Shown here: in pieces, positions 1 to 10,579 of the stretch
How the letters are laid out: the number at the start of each line of letters is the position of its first letter
Position numbering within the stretch: the stretch's first letter is position 1
NCBI RefSeq assembly: GCF_020283565.1
Contig: NC_060060.1
Span: forward strand, 36,022,001-36,086,000
Length of the DNA: 64,000 bases
From: Trifolium pratense
Taxonomy: Eukaryota > Streptophyta > Magnoliopsida > Fabales > Fabaceae
Direction: 5' to 3'
Notes under the pieces: model-generated
What the model saw: only the letters and a program-made list of their open reading frames with translations
Databases searched by the model: none
What the model was told of the DNA's origin: nothing
Made by a program: the position numbers and the translations under genes

Positions 1-1774
1 TCTTTTGTTTTGCAAAGAAACAAGCATCACAGGGAACAGAAGAATTGGAAATTTTAACAAAAGGAAATTTTTTATTCAATTCAATCAATTTGTCATTTGA
101 AGCATGACCAAACCTTTTGTGCCACACATTACAATCACTATTCTTGTGTGACTCTAAACTATGTACATCAGTGATTTTATTGATATTATTGATACATGAA
201 GTATTTGGAATATGACCTAGACTAACTTTGGGTGTTGTGAGAATATAGAGGCCATTAAGCAAATCAGCTACACCAATCATCCTCCTTGATGAACTCTCCT
301 GTATCACACATTTATTATCATTAAACATCAAAGAACAGTGCAAATTTTTGGTTAATTTTGGGACAGATATAAGATTGAAAGTAAAATTTGGAAAATAAAG
401 CACATCAGTTAAGTATAACTGATGATCAAACATGATTGTACCAGCAAGGCAAGTATTCACAAGGGTTCCATTTGGTAGTTTGAGGTTTATAGGAGGAATT
501 TGTTTCAAACATTGAAAATATTTAAGATCAAAGCAAATGTGGTCTGTTGCACCAGTATCTAAGATAAATTGATCAGAGTTATTGGATAAGGGAATGGTGC
601 ATAAGATACCTGTATTGGTGGTTACATGGTTTATGCTATGAGAAGGCATTGAAGTGGAGCCTTGAAGAAGTGCTAGTAATGCCTTGTGCTGAGCTGCAGT
701 AAAGGAGAATTTACCAGTTTTATGATCATTATTACCATCTTCACAATTGGCAGTTGGAGTTTCATCATCATCATCATCATCATCAACATTAGCACAGTTG
801 TTGATAGCCCTATCATGTTGGAGATGCTGCATATGAGGTGGATATCCATACTTTATCCAACAATTGTCAACAACGTGATTAGTTTGACCACAGTGTGAGC
901 AGAGTTTGTTCCCTTTACCACGTCCACCATTACCATAAGATCTACCACCCCTAGTGCCTCTACCACGAGTGGAATGACCCCTACCAGCATAGTGATTATT
1001 ACCAGAAACTGCTAGCAACTTAGATTCATCTACAGGGGTAGCTAACTGCCTCTCTTGTTGAATAAGCAAGGAGTAAACTTTACCTATAGTTGGAAGTGGA
1101 TCCATCAACATAATTTGGGAACGGACAACATGATATTGCTCATTTAAACCTTTCAAAAATCTAATCACTTGGTCACTCTCTTTATAGGATTTCATCTTAG
1201 CAATAGCAGCACATCCATGAACACAGTTATGAACACAATGTGAATCAGGAATTGGACGAAAATTATCAAGTTCTTGCCATAATTTTTTCAATGAGGTATA
1301 GTAAGTAGAAATAGTACTATCACCTTGCTTAAGAGATGAAATTTCATCTTGTAAATCAGAGATACGAAAAACATCACCTTGATAGAATCTTTCTTTGAGT
1401 TCTTGCCATATCTCTGAAGCTGAATCCAACCATAGAATACTCTGAGAAATTTCTGGGCTAACAGAATTATTGAGCCAAGATAAAAGCATAGTGTTGCACC
1501 TATCCCATGCCAAAGAATCACGATCATCATCATCTGGTCTTGGAAGCGTTCCATTGATGAAGTGCATTTTGTTCTTGGATCGAAGCGCCATAGTCATAGC
1601 ACGAGACCAGGAATGATAATTGGGGCCAGAGAGAAGAGGTGTAACCAGAGCAAGATTAGGATTTTCATTCGGATGCAAGAAATAAGGGTTAAGAGTATCA
1701 TTTTGATAACCCTTATTCTGAGAATTGGATGAACTTGCGCCATTGAAGGCACCAACATTGCTATCCACAGACAT
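1..1774 (-). CDS. Ty1/copia retrotransposon gag-pol polyprotein, 5' part (runs off the left edge)
   Basis: I read an uninterrupted minus-strand frame from an ATG at 1774 to position 1, about 591 codons, with no stop or frameshift. In order it holds a copia-type gag region (residues ~25-270), an Arg/Gly-rich stretch, a CCHC zinc knuckle (C-X2-C-X4-H-X4-C, encoded near 840-900), an acidic Asp run, the aspartic protease signature DTGATD near 541-560, and the start of the integrase with its HHCC zinc-finger residues (W-H-K-R-F-G-H, then C-D-A-C) within 1-130. The integrase core, reverse transcriptase and RNase H would lie left of the window. The first 591 codons are undamaged, so the insertion is probably recent. 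It lies downstream of the LTR at 1961-2265. Confidence 0.93.
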   Translation of the reverse strand, partial: MSVDSNVGAFNGASSSNSQNKGYQNDTLNPYFLHPNENPNLALVTPLLSGPNYHSWSRAMTMALRSKNKMHFINGTLPRPDDDDRDSLAWDRCNTMLLSWLNNSVSPEISQSILWLDSASEIWQELKERFYQGDVFRISDLQDEISSLKQGDSTISTYYTSLKKLWQELDNFRPIPDSHCVHNCVHGCAAIAKMKSYKESDQVIRFLKGLNEQYHVVRSQIMLMDPLPTIGKVYSLLIQQERQLATPVDESKLLAVSGNNHYAGRGHSTRGRGTRGGRSYGNGGRGKGNKLCSHCGQTNHVVDNCWIKYGYPPHMQHLQHDRAINNCANVDDDDDDDETPTANCEDGNNDHKTGKFSFTAAQHKALLALLQGSTSMPSHSINHVTTNTGILCTIPLSNNSDQFILDTGATDHICFDLKYFQCLKQIPPINLKLPNGTLVNTCLAGTIMFDHQLYLTDVLYFPNFTFNLISVPKLTKNLHCSLMFNDNKCVIQESSSRRMIGVADLLNGLYILTTPKVSLGHIPNTSCINNINKITDVHSLESHKNSDCNVWHKRFGHASNDKLIELNKKFPFVKISNSSVPCDACFFAKQK

Positions 1775-1948
1775 GATGGAAAAACAATGCAAGATCGAGG
1801 AAAAAGAATGAGAAATTCAAGGGTACAAACTTGAATTTGGGGAAAACAGAAACAAGAAGCAGAATTGGGAAAAATTGCAGCGAAAGAAACGAAATTGAAG
1901 GAGTGTGTAACCTGAATCAATGATTAACAATGGCATACCTCAATTTGA

Positions 1949-1960
1949 GGTCTGATACCA
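1949..1960 (-). other. Retrotransposon primer-binding site (initiator tRNA-Met type)
   Basis: Read on the minus strand this is TGGTATCAGACC, one base different from the usual plant copia site complementary to the 3' end of initiator tRNA-Met. It directly abuts, or lies 2 nt from, the end of the LTR, as expected for minus-strand cDNA priming. Confidence 0.85.
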
Positions 1961-2265
1961 TGTGAAAACTGTGATTGATACACCATTGTAACACTAGAAG
2001 AAGCTTGAACAAGAAGATGAAGGAAACGGTTAAGCTCATTGTGAGCATGAACCAGAAAAATTTTATTATTACACACTTAGTTTTTACAATGAGAATGAGT
2101 TAACTATATATACAAGATGAACCAACTAATAGCTAACTAACATTCAGTTATGAATGTGTAACAAACTACTAACCAACTACAAACTAATCACTAACTGAAT
2201 ACTAACTAACTAAAGGATAGTACTGCAGTAACTTGTTAAGTTACTGACTTTCATTAGTCTCAACA
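1961..2265 (-). mobile_element. Copia 5' LTR, about 303-305 bp
   Basis: On the minus strand the LTR starts TGTTGA at 2265 and ends in CA at 1963 or 1961, immediately before the primer-binding site. It contains a TATATATAG promoter-like box near 2101-2115. The right flank 2266-2270 (GCTAT) should be repeated at the far end of the element as a 5-bp target-site duplication, but that end is outside the window. The partner LTR is also not visible. Confidence 0.85.
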
Positions 2266-2732
2266 GCTATTGTTATGAGATAACTCACGAGTCATTGGTG
2301 CTGATTGGAAAAAATTGCACCAACCTTAAAGTTCTCAAGAGAAATCTCATGAATTGGCTTGATCCATCCCAACATGTAGGGATTGTTCCTGCCGAGTATC
2401 TAAATGCTTGTCCGCAAGATGGAGATGCTGAAGCTGCCGCTATTGCTAATTCTATGCCTCATCTAGAGTGTCTAGAGATTAGGTTCTCCAAGTTAACGGC
2501 TAAAGGCCTCAATTTGATATGTCAGGGGTGTCCTAACCTTGAGTACTTGGATTTGTCTGGCTGTGCTAACTTAACTAGTCGAGACATTGTAAATGCATCG
2601 TCCAGTTTGTCGAGCCTGAAAGACATAAAAAAGCCAAATTTCTACATTCCAAGGTCCGTCTATCACACTGAAAGGTATGGACATTGGAACCTATATGATG
2701 AGAGATTTCAAACAGATATTTTCCGAATCTGA
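2266..2732 (+). pseudogene. FBW2-like F-box/LRR protein, 3' coding exon, interrupted by the copia LTR
   Basis: The frame is open directly up to the LTR boundary and gives S-Y-C-Y-E-I-T-H-E-S followed by leucine-rich repeats (IRFSKLTAKGLN, CQGCPNLEYLDLSGC) and a C-terminal region containing HTERYGHW and ending ERFQTDIFRI. From memory this matches the C-terminal half of Arabidopsis FBW2, an SCF substrate adaptor that targets AGO1. About 150 residues are present. The F-box and first LRRs would be to the left of the retrotransposon. The first Met-like codon in the track (TTG at 2295) is not a real start. The homology continues upstream of it to exactly where the LTR begins. I infer that the insertion breaks this allele. 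An intact paralogue elsewhere is possible. Confidence 0.8.
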
Positions 2733-3546
2733 CCGTTGATAAGAAGATTATCCAAGATTTAAGCTATGACTCTATCAACCCATCTTCTTCCTACTGCTCT
2801 GTGCAGATCTTAATCGGATTTCTTCGGTCATCAACCCAGTCAAATATATCTTACAGAAGTTATGATCTTTGTCTTTGTAATTCCTGTTCTATTTTGTATG
2901 TTTTCCTTGTATCTGTAATGTGTATGTATAGAAGATCATTGTCTCAGGTCCCCATAATGGATTTACCTAATAATATTACGATTATTTCTCTTTACTTTGG
3001 CTGTTGCTTTTTTTCTTATATGTTCTCGACTTCTAGTTAGCAATCAACCATAACAAATTGTATTATGCTCTTAAGTTCCTTGTTTAACTTTTTTGTATCT
3101 TTCTTGTTCAGAGAAGCCTACCTGTTGCGACATTTATGCTAGTAGTAGCCTTGTAGGAATTTATCTACTACTAGAACTTAAGTTGGTTGTCAACTAATGG
3201 GTTGTTGTTGAATATTTGCTAGTATCATTGAGGTGAGTTGTGATTCTGAAGTTTAAGATCGGGTGAATTTTTTATTTAAATTGCTAGCCAGATTTGTTTG
3301 ATTTCTTGGTGGACGAAGTGATGGATCTAGAGCCTAAAAGCGTGGTTGTTAAACTCCAAAGTTAACTCATAGAATTCGAGAAGATAACAGCTTGTTTATT
3401 AAATTGTTTTTTGGGTAAAGTCAGGTAGACTCATAGAATAGCGAATTCCAAAATGATTGAACGAGCAGTACAAATTAAAAGCAGGTTGTTAACACATTGT
3501 AAATATTTTGATTTTGATTTGACACATTAATACAGGTCTTGCAAAT
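2733..3546 (+). other. 3' UTR and 3' flank of the F-box gene
   Basis: No gene is visible. Positions ~2790-2925 form a module (CTGTGCAGATCTTA..., then CAGTCAAATATAT...) that recurs at ~6110-6245 and ~9190-9315 inside the U5 array. This shows that the F-box 3' UTR was copied along with the snRNA genes. Confidence 0.6.
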
Positions 3547-4769
3547 CATATATGTGATTGTACCTTTGGGAATTAGCTGTAAGCTTAAATTATGCCATGG
3601 ACACCAAGGTGATTGAAGATGAACATTCAGGTAATTGGAATTTAAAAGAAGCAAGGTCCTAAAAGCAATATGAAAATTATATTCCTTAATGTTGCCACAA
3701 GTAAGGATGAAGGTTTGATTGAATTGGAGTTTGATCGACCCCGAACATTGCGTGGATTTAAGTTACTTGGCCCTTTATCAACTTTTCCCTTTGCTTGGGC
3801 AACATTGCTGCATGTAAGACACAAATATACATTGCTGCATGTAAGACACAAATTGTATGTGATAAAAATGTCCAATATGTATGCCATTTTTGGGTACAAG
3901 AAATAAGATTAAGAGAGTAAAAGAAAAACTAGTAAGCGAGAAGTTCAAAATTGGTTACGTTTAGGCTCATTTTGTTGCTTGGAGGTTCTAGAATCTCCCG
4001 TGTCTATGGTCCTTGTGTTTCCGTTAGCTGAATGTGTGAGGATGGTGAATATCATAAAGAACAGTATAGCTAGTGTTTTACTCATCTTCAACTTGATGAT
4101 TGAATGTGATTTTTCCAAGTGATTACTGGTGCTAAGGTAATAAGAAAAGTACTAATGTTTGTGGGAATGCACTTAGATTTGTAGTTAAGTTCGTTATTTA
4201 TAATCAGATTTGATGCACCTTTGTTATTAGGATGGATATAGCAGAGTGAATTGCTTCTTTTGCACTTGCCTGAAAGGATTCTTTTCTGAAATGGAGACAC
4301 TTGCAGATGCTTATTTGTAATTGTGCTATCTTACCGTATCTGGTTTTCTGGTATTCTTTCAGTTACACAGAATTTAGCACAATGAATATGACAGTTGGTT
4401 GAGAATGTATTCTTTGATAACCATGGTGAGTTGGTAATAGAAAAGTAAAGGAGACCTTTTACACATCCCTTTATTCTTTCTCCTTCCTAGTCTTGTAATG
4501 TAAAGGGGATACCTTGATCACCCCACCCCACTCACCCCACCACTATTGGTGACTTGGTTTGGCCTTTCTTTAGCTTCATCAAATTCTACTGCCAAATTTT
4601 TATTCTTTTTTGTATGTATGATGTGTTGTCAACTTACAACCATTGACTCTGAGTTACATTTTTTTCACTGATTTTTAAAATATTTTTTCTAATACTTACA
4701 AGTATACAAGAAAACTATGATCCAAGTATACAAGAAAACTATGATTCAAAGAGGAGGATTGTCCAATCC

Positions 4770-4813
4770 AATATAAGCCCTCACACCAGGTTCATGACTT
4801 CCGATGTGGGACT
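4770..4813 (-). promoter_or_regulatory. Isolated USE-like element with nearby TATA (minus strand)
   Basis: The minus strand reads AGTCCCACATCG at 4813-4802, a perfect plant snRNA upstream sequence element, with TATATT about 26 bp downstream at 4775-4770. That spacing is closer to Pol III-type (U6/U3) than Pol II-type promoters. I recognise no snRNA body downstream. The related copy in unit 2 is at 8273-8318, with one USE base changed. Confidence 0.45.
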
Positions 4814-5852
4814 CCAAATTGGATTCATGAAGTTCAACTTACACATGAAAATCGCCAACACATGCATGTAGAATCTACAATTAAGCAGAGATTTGTATTC
4901 CACGCTCGACGATGAGCACATAAATGATGACACTGGTAAATAAGGAAGGGACCAGGTTAAAAAGAATGTGCTAAAAATTAAGCCAAGTTATAAAGTTTCT
5001 GCTACGATGAAGTAATAATGAAGATGTAAGACTTAATACTGGTAAAAGTTGTCAAGTACTGAATAATCCTCGCAACTTATTGACCAAGACACCAATCACA
5101 TATTAACTATTCCTGAATGTTCTATTTATTAATCCACCATCTTGTATAATTTGAGCTGTGTATCATTTAAAGTCTGTTACAATCAAAGCAGCAGCAGTAT
5201 AATAGAAATCATGGTTACATTTGTATGTCATTTTTTTCTAAATCATTTATTCGTAAAGGAAAGAGAGATTGTCAGTAAATACCTTTTTAGAAAAAAGTTA
5301 GGAAGGGGGAACTTTTATTAATTAAAGCGTCTGTCGATGAATACTTTGCAAGAACTATTGCAAATAAAATGAAGGCACAAGATGAGAAAATGGAGTAGAT
5401 CGTCATTGTTGAGAAGATTCTTCGATCAATGAGGAGGAAGAAAGGCTACTAATGACATATGAAGATCGTAGAAGAAATGCTATAATTGGCTGATTGTTGT
5501 TCTGACTGTTGGAGGTCAAAGTTCATACAACACTCTAAATATGTCTTGGATTGAAAATTTTGAGATATTACCATACATTTACAATTTTTCAGTTAAATAA
5601 AAGTTCAAATGGAAACAAGGTTTTGCAAAAGATTTCAAGTTTTGAACCATTCTTTTGCTAAGTGCTTTTGGCCTTGTAAATATTGTAGATTACTTTTTCA
5701 AAATAAATTTACAGATTAAAACCCATAGAATGAGTGAATAATTATTAAATCTTAATGGGTGGATCAGTGGGAGACAGGCTTTTGATTCAAGGAGTCACAA
5801 GACAAAGGAGAAATGTCAAATGTGTAGATGTCTACAATATGTTAGTTACCAA

Positions 5853-5903
5853 AGCCCACATCGACTAGTTTTGAAATGAAAAAACTATGATCTTGCTATA
5901 AAA
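5853..5903 (+). promoter_or_regulatory. U5 copy 1 promoter: USE and TATA box
   Basis: USE AGCCCACATCG is at 5853-5863 and TATAAAA at 5897-5903, separated by 33 bp. This is the four-helical-turn spacing known for Pol II-transcribed plant snRNA genes. The TATA starts 33 bp before the inferred RNA start. Confidence 0.85.
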
Positions 5904-5929
5904 TGAAAGAACTCTTTGCAAATCAACTT

Positions 5930-6053
5930 ACGGAACCATGTGATAAGCACAAAGCGAACTATTCTTTCGCCTTTTACTAAAGAATACCGTGTGCTTGTCA
6001 CTAAAAGTGGTATACGCTTATTTTTGAAAGAGTTCTCTCTAAAGAGAGCACTG
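5930..6053 (+). ncRNA. U5: U5 spliceosomal snRNA, copy 1
   Basis: U5 contacts exon ends during splicing as part of the U4/U6.U5 tri-snRNP. The invariant loop CGCCTTTTACT is present, closed by ATTCTTT/AAAGAAT. A lower stem pairs GTGATAAGCAC with GTGCTTGTCAC. The Sm-binding site ATTTTTG follows, then a terminal stem-loop AGAGTTCTCTC-TAAA-GAGAGCACT with one mismatched pair in this copy. The plant snRNA 3' box CA-ATTTT-AGTTCAA lies at 6054-6067. Length of about 124 nt is close to plant U5. The 5' end is inferred from TATA spacing and conservation between copies. Promoter, body and 3' box are all intact, so this copy is likely functional. Confidence 0.92.
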
Positions 6054-6886
6054 CAATTTTAGTTCAACAATTTCATTTGAAAAATTGTAGGAGTGATGTA
6101 AACTGTGAATCTGTCACCCCATTTTCTTTCTACTGGTCTGTGAAGGTATTAGTCAGATTTTGTCGGTTATTGATGCAGTCAAATATATGTTATAGAAGTT
6201 ACTATCGTCTTCGTCCTTGTAATTCCTATTCTATGTTGTTCATCGGTAATTGGAATTCAAAAGAAGCAAGGTACTAAAAGCAATGGGAAAAATTTGAATT
6301 CGAGTTTGATCTATCCCGAACATTGTGTCGGTTTAAGTTACTTGGTCCTTGATAAATCATTCCCTTGGCTTGGGTTTAAGTTACTTGGTCCTTAATTTAT
6401 AACCTTTTATATAAAGAATCCACGACTATGAGCACATATACGGCGACTAATGAGGAAGGGACGGAGCAAAAATCTTTTATGAGCTTCAAAGTGGTGCTAA
6501 ATGCCGATCACAGAACTGAACAATTCTCATAATTACATAATTTCATGCAACTCATTGACTAAGTAAGACACTAATCACATACTATTAACTTTTCCTCATT
6601 GTGAGTGTTGTAATCTTGGTGGAAGGGAACAACTTTATTAAACTTTTTTCCGGTTAAATAAAAGGCCAATTAGAAACATTGTCTTGAATGTAGATTATAT
6701 AATGAAGCCTCTTCACGTATCAGAGATTTTGCAAAAGATTTAAACTGATTGAAGGAATGAATAACTATTAAATCCTAATAATGTAAAGGTCGGTGGGCGG
6801 AGGAGGACATGGTTTTGATTGTGAGCCACAAGACTAAGAAAAAAAAAAGATAAATGTTAAGTGTGTACTCTGCACTATGTTCTTAA

Positions 6887-6937
6887 AGCCCACATCGACT
6901 AGTGCAGAAATGAAGAAATGATGCTTGGGCTATAAAA
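6887..6937 (+). promoter_or_regulatory. U5 copy 2 promoter: USE and TATA box
   Basis: USE AGCCCACATCG is at 6887-6897 and TATAAAA at 6931-6937, with 33 bp between them, Pol II type. Confidence 0.85.
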
Positions 6938-6963
6938 TAAAAGAACTCTTTGCATTGTTAGTC

Positions 6964-7087
6964 ACGGAACCGTGTGATAAACACAAAGCGAACTATTCTT
7001 TCGCCTTTTACTAAAGAATACCGTGTGTTTGTCACTAAAAGCGGTATACGCTTATTTTTGAAAGAGATCTCTACCAAGAGATCTCTG
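6964..7087 (+). ncRNA. U5: U5 spliceosomal snRNA, copy 2
   Basis: It has the same architecture as copy 1: loop CGCCTTTTACT, stem ATTCTTT/AAAGAAT, Sm site ATTTTTG and 3' box at 7088-7101. The lower stem is GTGATAAACAC/GTGTTTGTCAC, an A-U pair where copy 1 has G-C. The terminal stem-loop is AGAGATCTCT-ACCA-AGAGATCTCT, perfectly paired although its sequence differs from copies 1 and 3. This compensatory variation indicates that the RNA fold has been under selection. About 124 nt. Confidence 0.92.
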
Positions 7088-8921
7088 CAATTTTAGTTCA
7101 ATATTTGTGGTTGTACCTTGGGGAATTATGCCGTAGCTGTAAGCTTAAATTATGCCTTGGACACTAAGGTAATTGAAACAAGTATGTTAAGATGAACATT
7201 CAGGTAATTGGAATTTAAAAGAAGCAAGGTACTAAAAGCAATATGAAAATTATATTCCTTAATGTTGCCATAAATAAGGATGAAGGTTTGATTGAATTAC
7301 AGTTAGATCGACCCTGAACATTGTGTGGATTTAATTTACTTGGCCCTTTATAAATTATTCCCTTTGCTTGGGCAACATGCAATCCTGGAAATGTTCTTTG
7401 AGTGCCTGGTTTGCTTGGTTCCATGACCATATACATTGCTGCATGTAAGAGACAAATTGTATGTGATCAAAATGTCCAATTTGTATGCCATTTTTGGGTA
7501 CAAGAAGTCAAGAAATAAGATTAAGAGAGTAAAACAAAAACTAGTAAGCGAGATGTTCAAAATTGGTTACGCTTAGGCTCATTTTGTTGCTTGGATGTTC
7601 TAGAATCTCCCGTGTCTATGGTCCTTGTGTTTCCATAAGCAGAATGCATGATGATGTTGAATATCATAAAGCAAAATGTTTCCATAAGCAAAATGTCCAA
7701 TTTGTATGCCATGATGATGATGTCTTTATAAGTTATATTGTTCTTTATATAACTTGTGTTTTACTCATCTTCAACTTGATGATTAATGTGATTTTTCTAA
7801 GTGATTACTGGTGCTAAGGTAATAAGAGAAGTACTAATGTTTGTGGGAATGCACTTAGATTTGTAGTTAAGTTCGTTATTTATAATCAGATTTGATGCAC
7901 CTTTGTTATTAGGATGGATATAGCAGAGTGAATTGCTGCTTTTGCACTTGCCTGAAAGGATTCTTTTCTGAAATGGAGACACTTGCAGATGCTTATTGTA
8001 ATTGTGCTATCTTACCGTATATGGTTTTCTGGTATTCTTTCAGTTACACAGAATTTAGCACAATGAATATGACAGTTGGTTGAGAATGTATTCTTTGATA
8101 ACCATGGTGAGTTGGTAATAGAAAAGTAAAGGAGACCTTTTACACTGTCCATTTTACATTTGAAGAAGTTGAACATTAGAAAAGTAAGATGTGTTGTCAA
8201 CTTACAACCATTGACTTATATATGATCCAAATATACAAAAAAACTACAATTCTTAGAGGAGGATTGTCCAATCTTATATAAGCCCTAACACCGGGTTCAT
8301 GACTTCCGATGTAGGACTCCAAATTGGGCTCAGGAAGTTCAACTTACACATGAAAATGAAAATCGGTAACACATGCACGCATAATCTTCAATTAAACTGC
8401 TAATTAAACAGAGATTTGTATTCCGTGCGCGACGATGAGCACATAAATGATGACACGGGTAAATAAGGAAGGGACCTGGTTAAAAAGGATGTGCTAAAAA
8501 TTAAGCCAAGTTATAAAGTTTCTGCTACAATGAAGTAATAATTAAGATGAGGAAGGGAGAATTTTTATCAATTAAAGTGTCTGTCAATGAATACTTTGGA
8601 AGAACTCTTGCAAATAAAATGAAGGCACAAAGTGATCAAATGTAAGCATAATTTTTATAATGAAAGGCTTCTCGTGTCACAAGGTTTTGCAAAAAATTTC
8701 AGTTTTGAACCATTCTTTTTTTCTAAGTTTTTTGGTCCTTGTAAATATTGTAGATTACTTTTTCAAAATCAATTTACAGATTAAACCTCGTAGAAGGAGT
8801 GAATAATTATTAAATCTTAATGGGTGGATAAGTGGGAGACAGGCTTTTGATTCTTGAGTCACAAGACAAAGGTGAAAAGAGAATTGTGTCAAGTGTGTGG
8901 ATGTCTACATTATGTTACCAA

Positions 8922-8971
8922 AGCCCACATCGACTATTTTGGAAATGAAAAATGGTGCCTTTGCTATAAAA
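8922..8971 (+). promoter_or_regulatory. U5 copy 3 promoter: USE and TATA box
   Basis: USE AGCCCACATCG is at 8922-8932 and TATAAAA at 8965-8971, with 32 bp between them. The inferred RNA start is again 33 bp after the first T of the TATA. Confidence 0.85.
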
Positions 8972-8997
8972 TGAAAGAACTCTTTGCAATTAAACTT

Positions 8998-9121
8998 ACG
9001 GAACCGTGTGATAAGCACATAGCGAACTATTCTTTCGCCTTTTACTAAAGAATACCGTGTGCTTGTCACTGAAAGCGGTATACGCTTATTTTTGAAAGAG
9101 TTCTCTCTAAAGAGAGCTCTG
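8998..9121 (+). ncRNA. U5: U5 spliceosomal snRNA, copy 3
   Basis: The loop CGCCTTTTACT and its closing stem are intact. The lower stem GTGATAAGCAC/GTGCTTGTCAC is as in copy 1. Sm site ATTTTTG is present. The terminal stem AGAGTTCTCTC-TAAA-GAGAGCTCT is fully paired with one G-U. 3' box at 9122-9135. About 124 nt. Intact by every criterion visible here. Confidence 0.92.
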
Positions 9122-10502
9122 CAATTTTAGTTCAACATTTGCATTTGAAAAATATTAGAAGAGAGGAAAAATAATGTGAGATGTAATCATCTTCTTTCTA
9201 CTGATCTGTGCAGATCTTAGTCAGATTTCTTTGGTTATTGATCCAGTCAAATATATGTTATAGTAGAAGTAATCTTCTTCCTCCTTGTAATTAATTCCTA
9301 TTCTACGTTGGTTGGAGGTAATTGGAATTCAAAAGAAGAAAGGTACTAAAAGCAATGTGAAAAATATATTCCTTAATGCTGCCATAAATAAGGATGAAGG
9401 TTTGATTGAATTCGAGTTTGATATCGACCCCGAACATTGCGTGGGTTTAAGTTACTTGGTCCTTTATAAATCATTCCCTTTGCTTGGGGAACATGCAATC
9501 CTGGAAATGTTCTTTGAGTGCCTGGTTTGCTTGGGGAACATTGCTTCATGTAAGAGACAAATTGTTTGTGATCAAAATTTCCAATCTGAATGCCATTTTT
9601 TGTACAAGAAATAAGATTAAGAGAGAAAAAGAAAAACTAGTAAGTGAGAACTTCATAATTGGTTACTTTTAGGCCCTTTTTGTTGCTTGGAGGTCCTAAA
9701 ATCTCCTGTGTCTGTGGCCATTGTGTTTCCATAAGCTGAATAACAGAAAGATAGAGCTAGTGTTTTGCTAATATCCTGTGTCTGTGGTGTCCTTGCTGCA
9801 TTGAATTACATTTTGTTTTCTTTCTCAACTGATTTTAAAATCTTTTTAATTTATAATCTTTTATATGAGGAATCCAAACATACAAGAAAACTTTACTAAT
9901 TACAACAATCGAAATCCGTTTCAGAACCTCTAAAATCTTCAATAAATAAATACAAAAACATACATGCATGTAGTATAATCTACAAATAGACAGCACAAAA
10001 CACGAATGCAAAAAAAGAGGAGAGATTCGTATTCCACAACTATGAGCACATAAACGGCGACTAATGAGGAAGGGACCGAGCAAAAATCTTTTATGAGCTT
10101 CAAACTGATGTAAATTCCGATCACAGAACTGAACAATTCTCACAATTACATAATTTCATGCAACTCATTGACCAAGTAAGACACTGATCACACACTATTA
10201 ACTTTTCCTCAATGTGAGTGTTGTAATCTTGGTGGAAGGGAACAACTTTATTAAACTTTTTTCGGTTAAATAAAAGGCCAATTAGAAACATTGTCTTGAA
10301 TGTAGATTATATAATGAAGCCTCTTCACGTATTAGAGATTTTGCAAAAGATTTCAACTGATTGAAGGAATGAATAACTATTAAATCCTAATAATGTAAAG
10401 GTCGGTGGGCGGAGGAGGACGTGGTTTTGATTGTGAGGCACAAGACTAAGAAGAAGAAAAAAAAGATAAATGTTAGGTGTGTACTCTGCATTATGTTATT
10501 AA

Positions 10503-10553
10503 AGCCCACTTCGGCTAGTGCAGAAATGAAGAAATGATGCTTGGGCTATAAAA
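10503..10553 (+). promoter_or_regulatory. U5 copy 4 promoter: degenerate USE and TATA box
   Basis: TATAAAA is at 10547-10553. The USE at 10503-10513 reads AGCCCACTTCG, with one core base changed from the other copies, 33 bp upstream of the TATA. This substitution may weaken transcription. Confidence 0.8.
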
Positions 10554-10579
10554 TAAAAGAACTCTTTGCATTGTTAGTC

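Larger units (their letters stand above)
3547..7100 (+). repeat. Tandem unit 1 of the U5 array (two U5 genes)
   Basis: The start, at ATATATGTGATTGTACC, is matched by the start of unit 2 at 7101. Internal order is: module B (~3620-4480, a decayed ORF-like stretch), module D (~4690-5400), U5 copy 1 (5930-6053), an F-box 3'UTR module A (~6110-6245), a truncated B (~6244-6370), module E (~6390-6850) and U5 copy 2 (6964-7087). Short ORFs in module B are not conserved in frame between copies and I do not call them genes. A 22-bp direct duplication lies at 4700-4721/4724-4745. Confidence 0.75.

Noticed and set aside
3642..9614. Short ORFs (70-100 codons) in the repeated B modules at 3642-3906, 7215-7560 and 9312-9672
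   Set aside because: The modules are repeated but the frames are not conserved (stops and frameshifts differ between copies), and no domain is recognisable.
9835..10143. Minus-strand ORFs of 102 and 65 codons
   Set aside because: They lie in module E, whose other copy (6390-6850) does not keep the frames.
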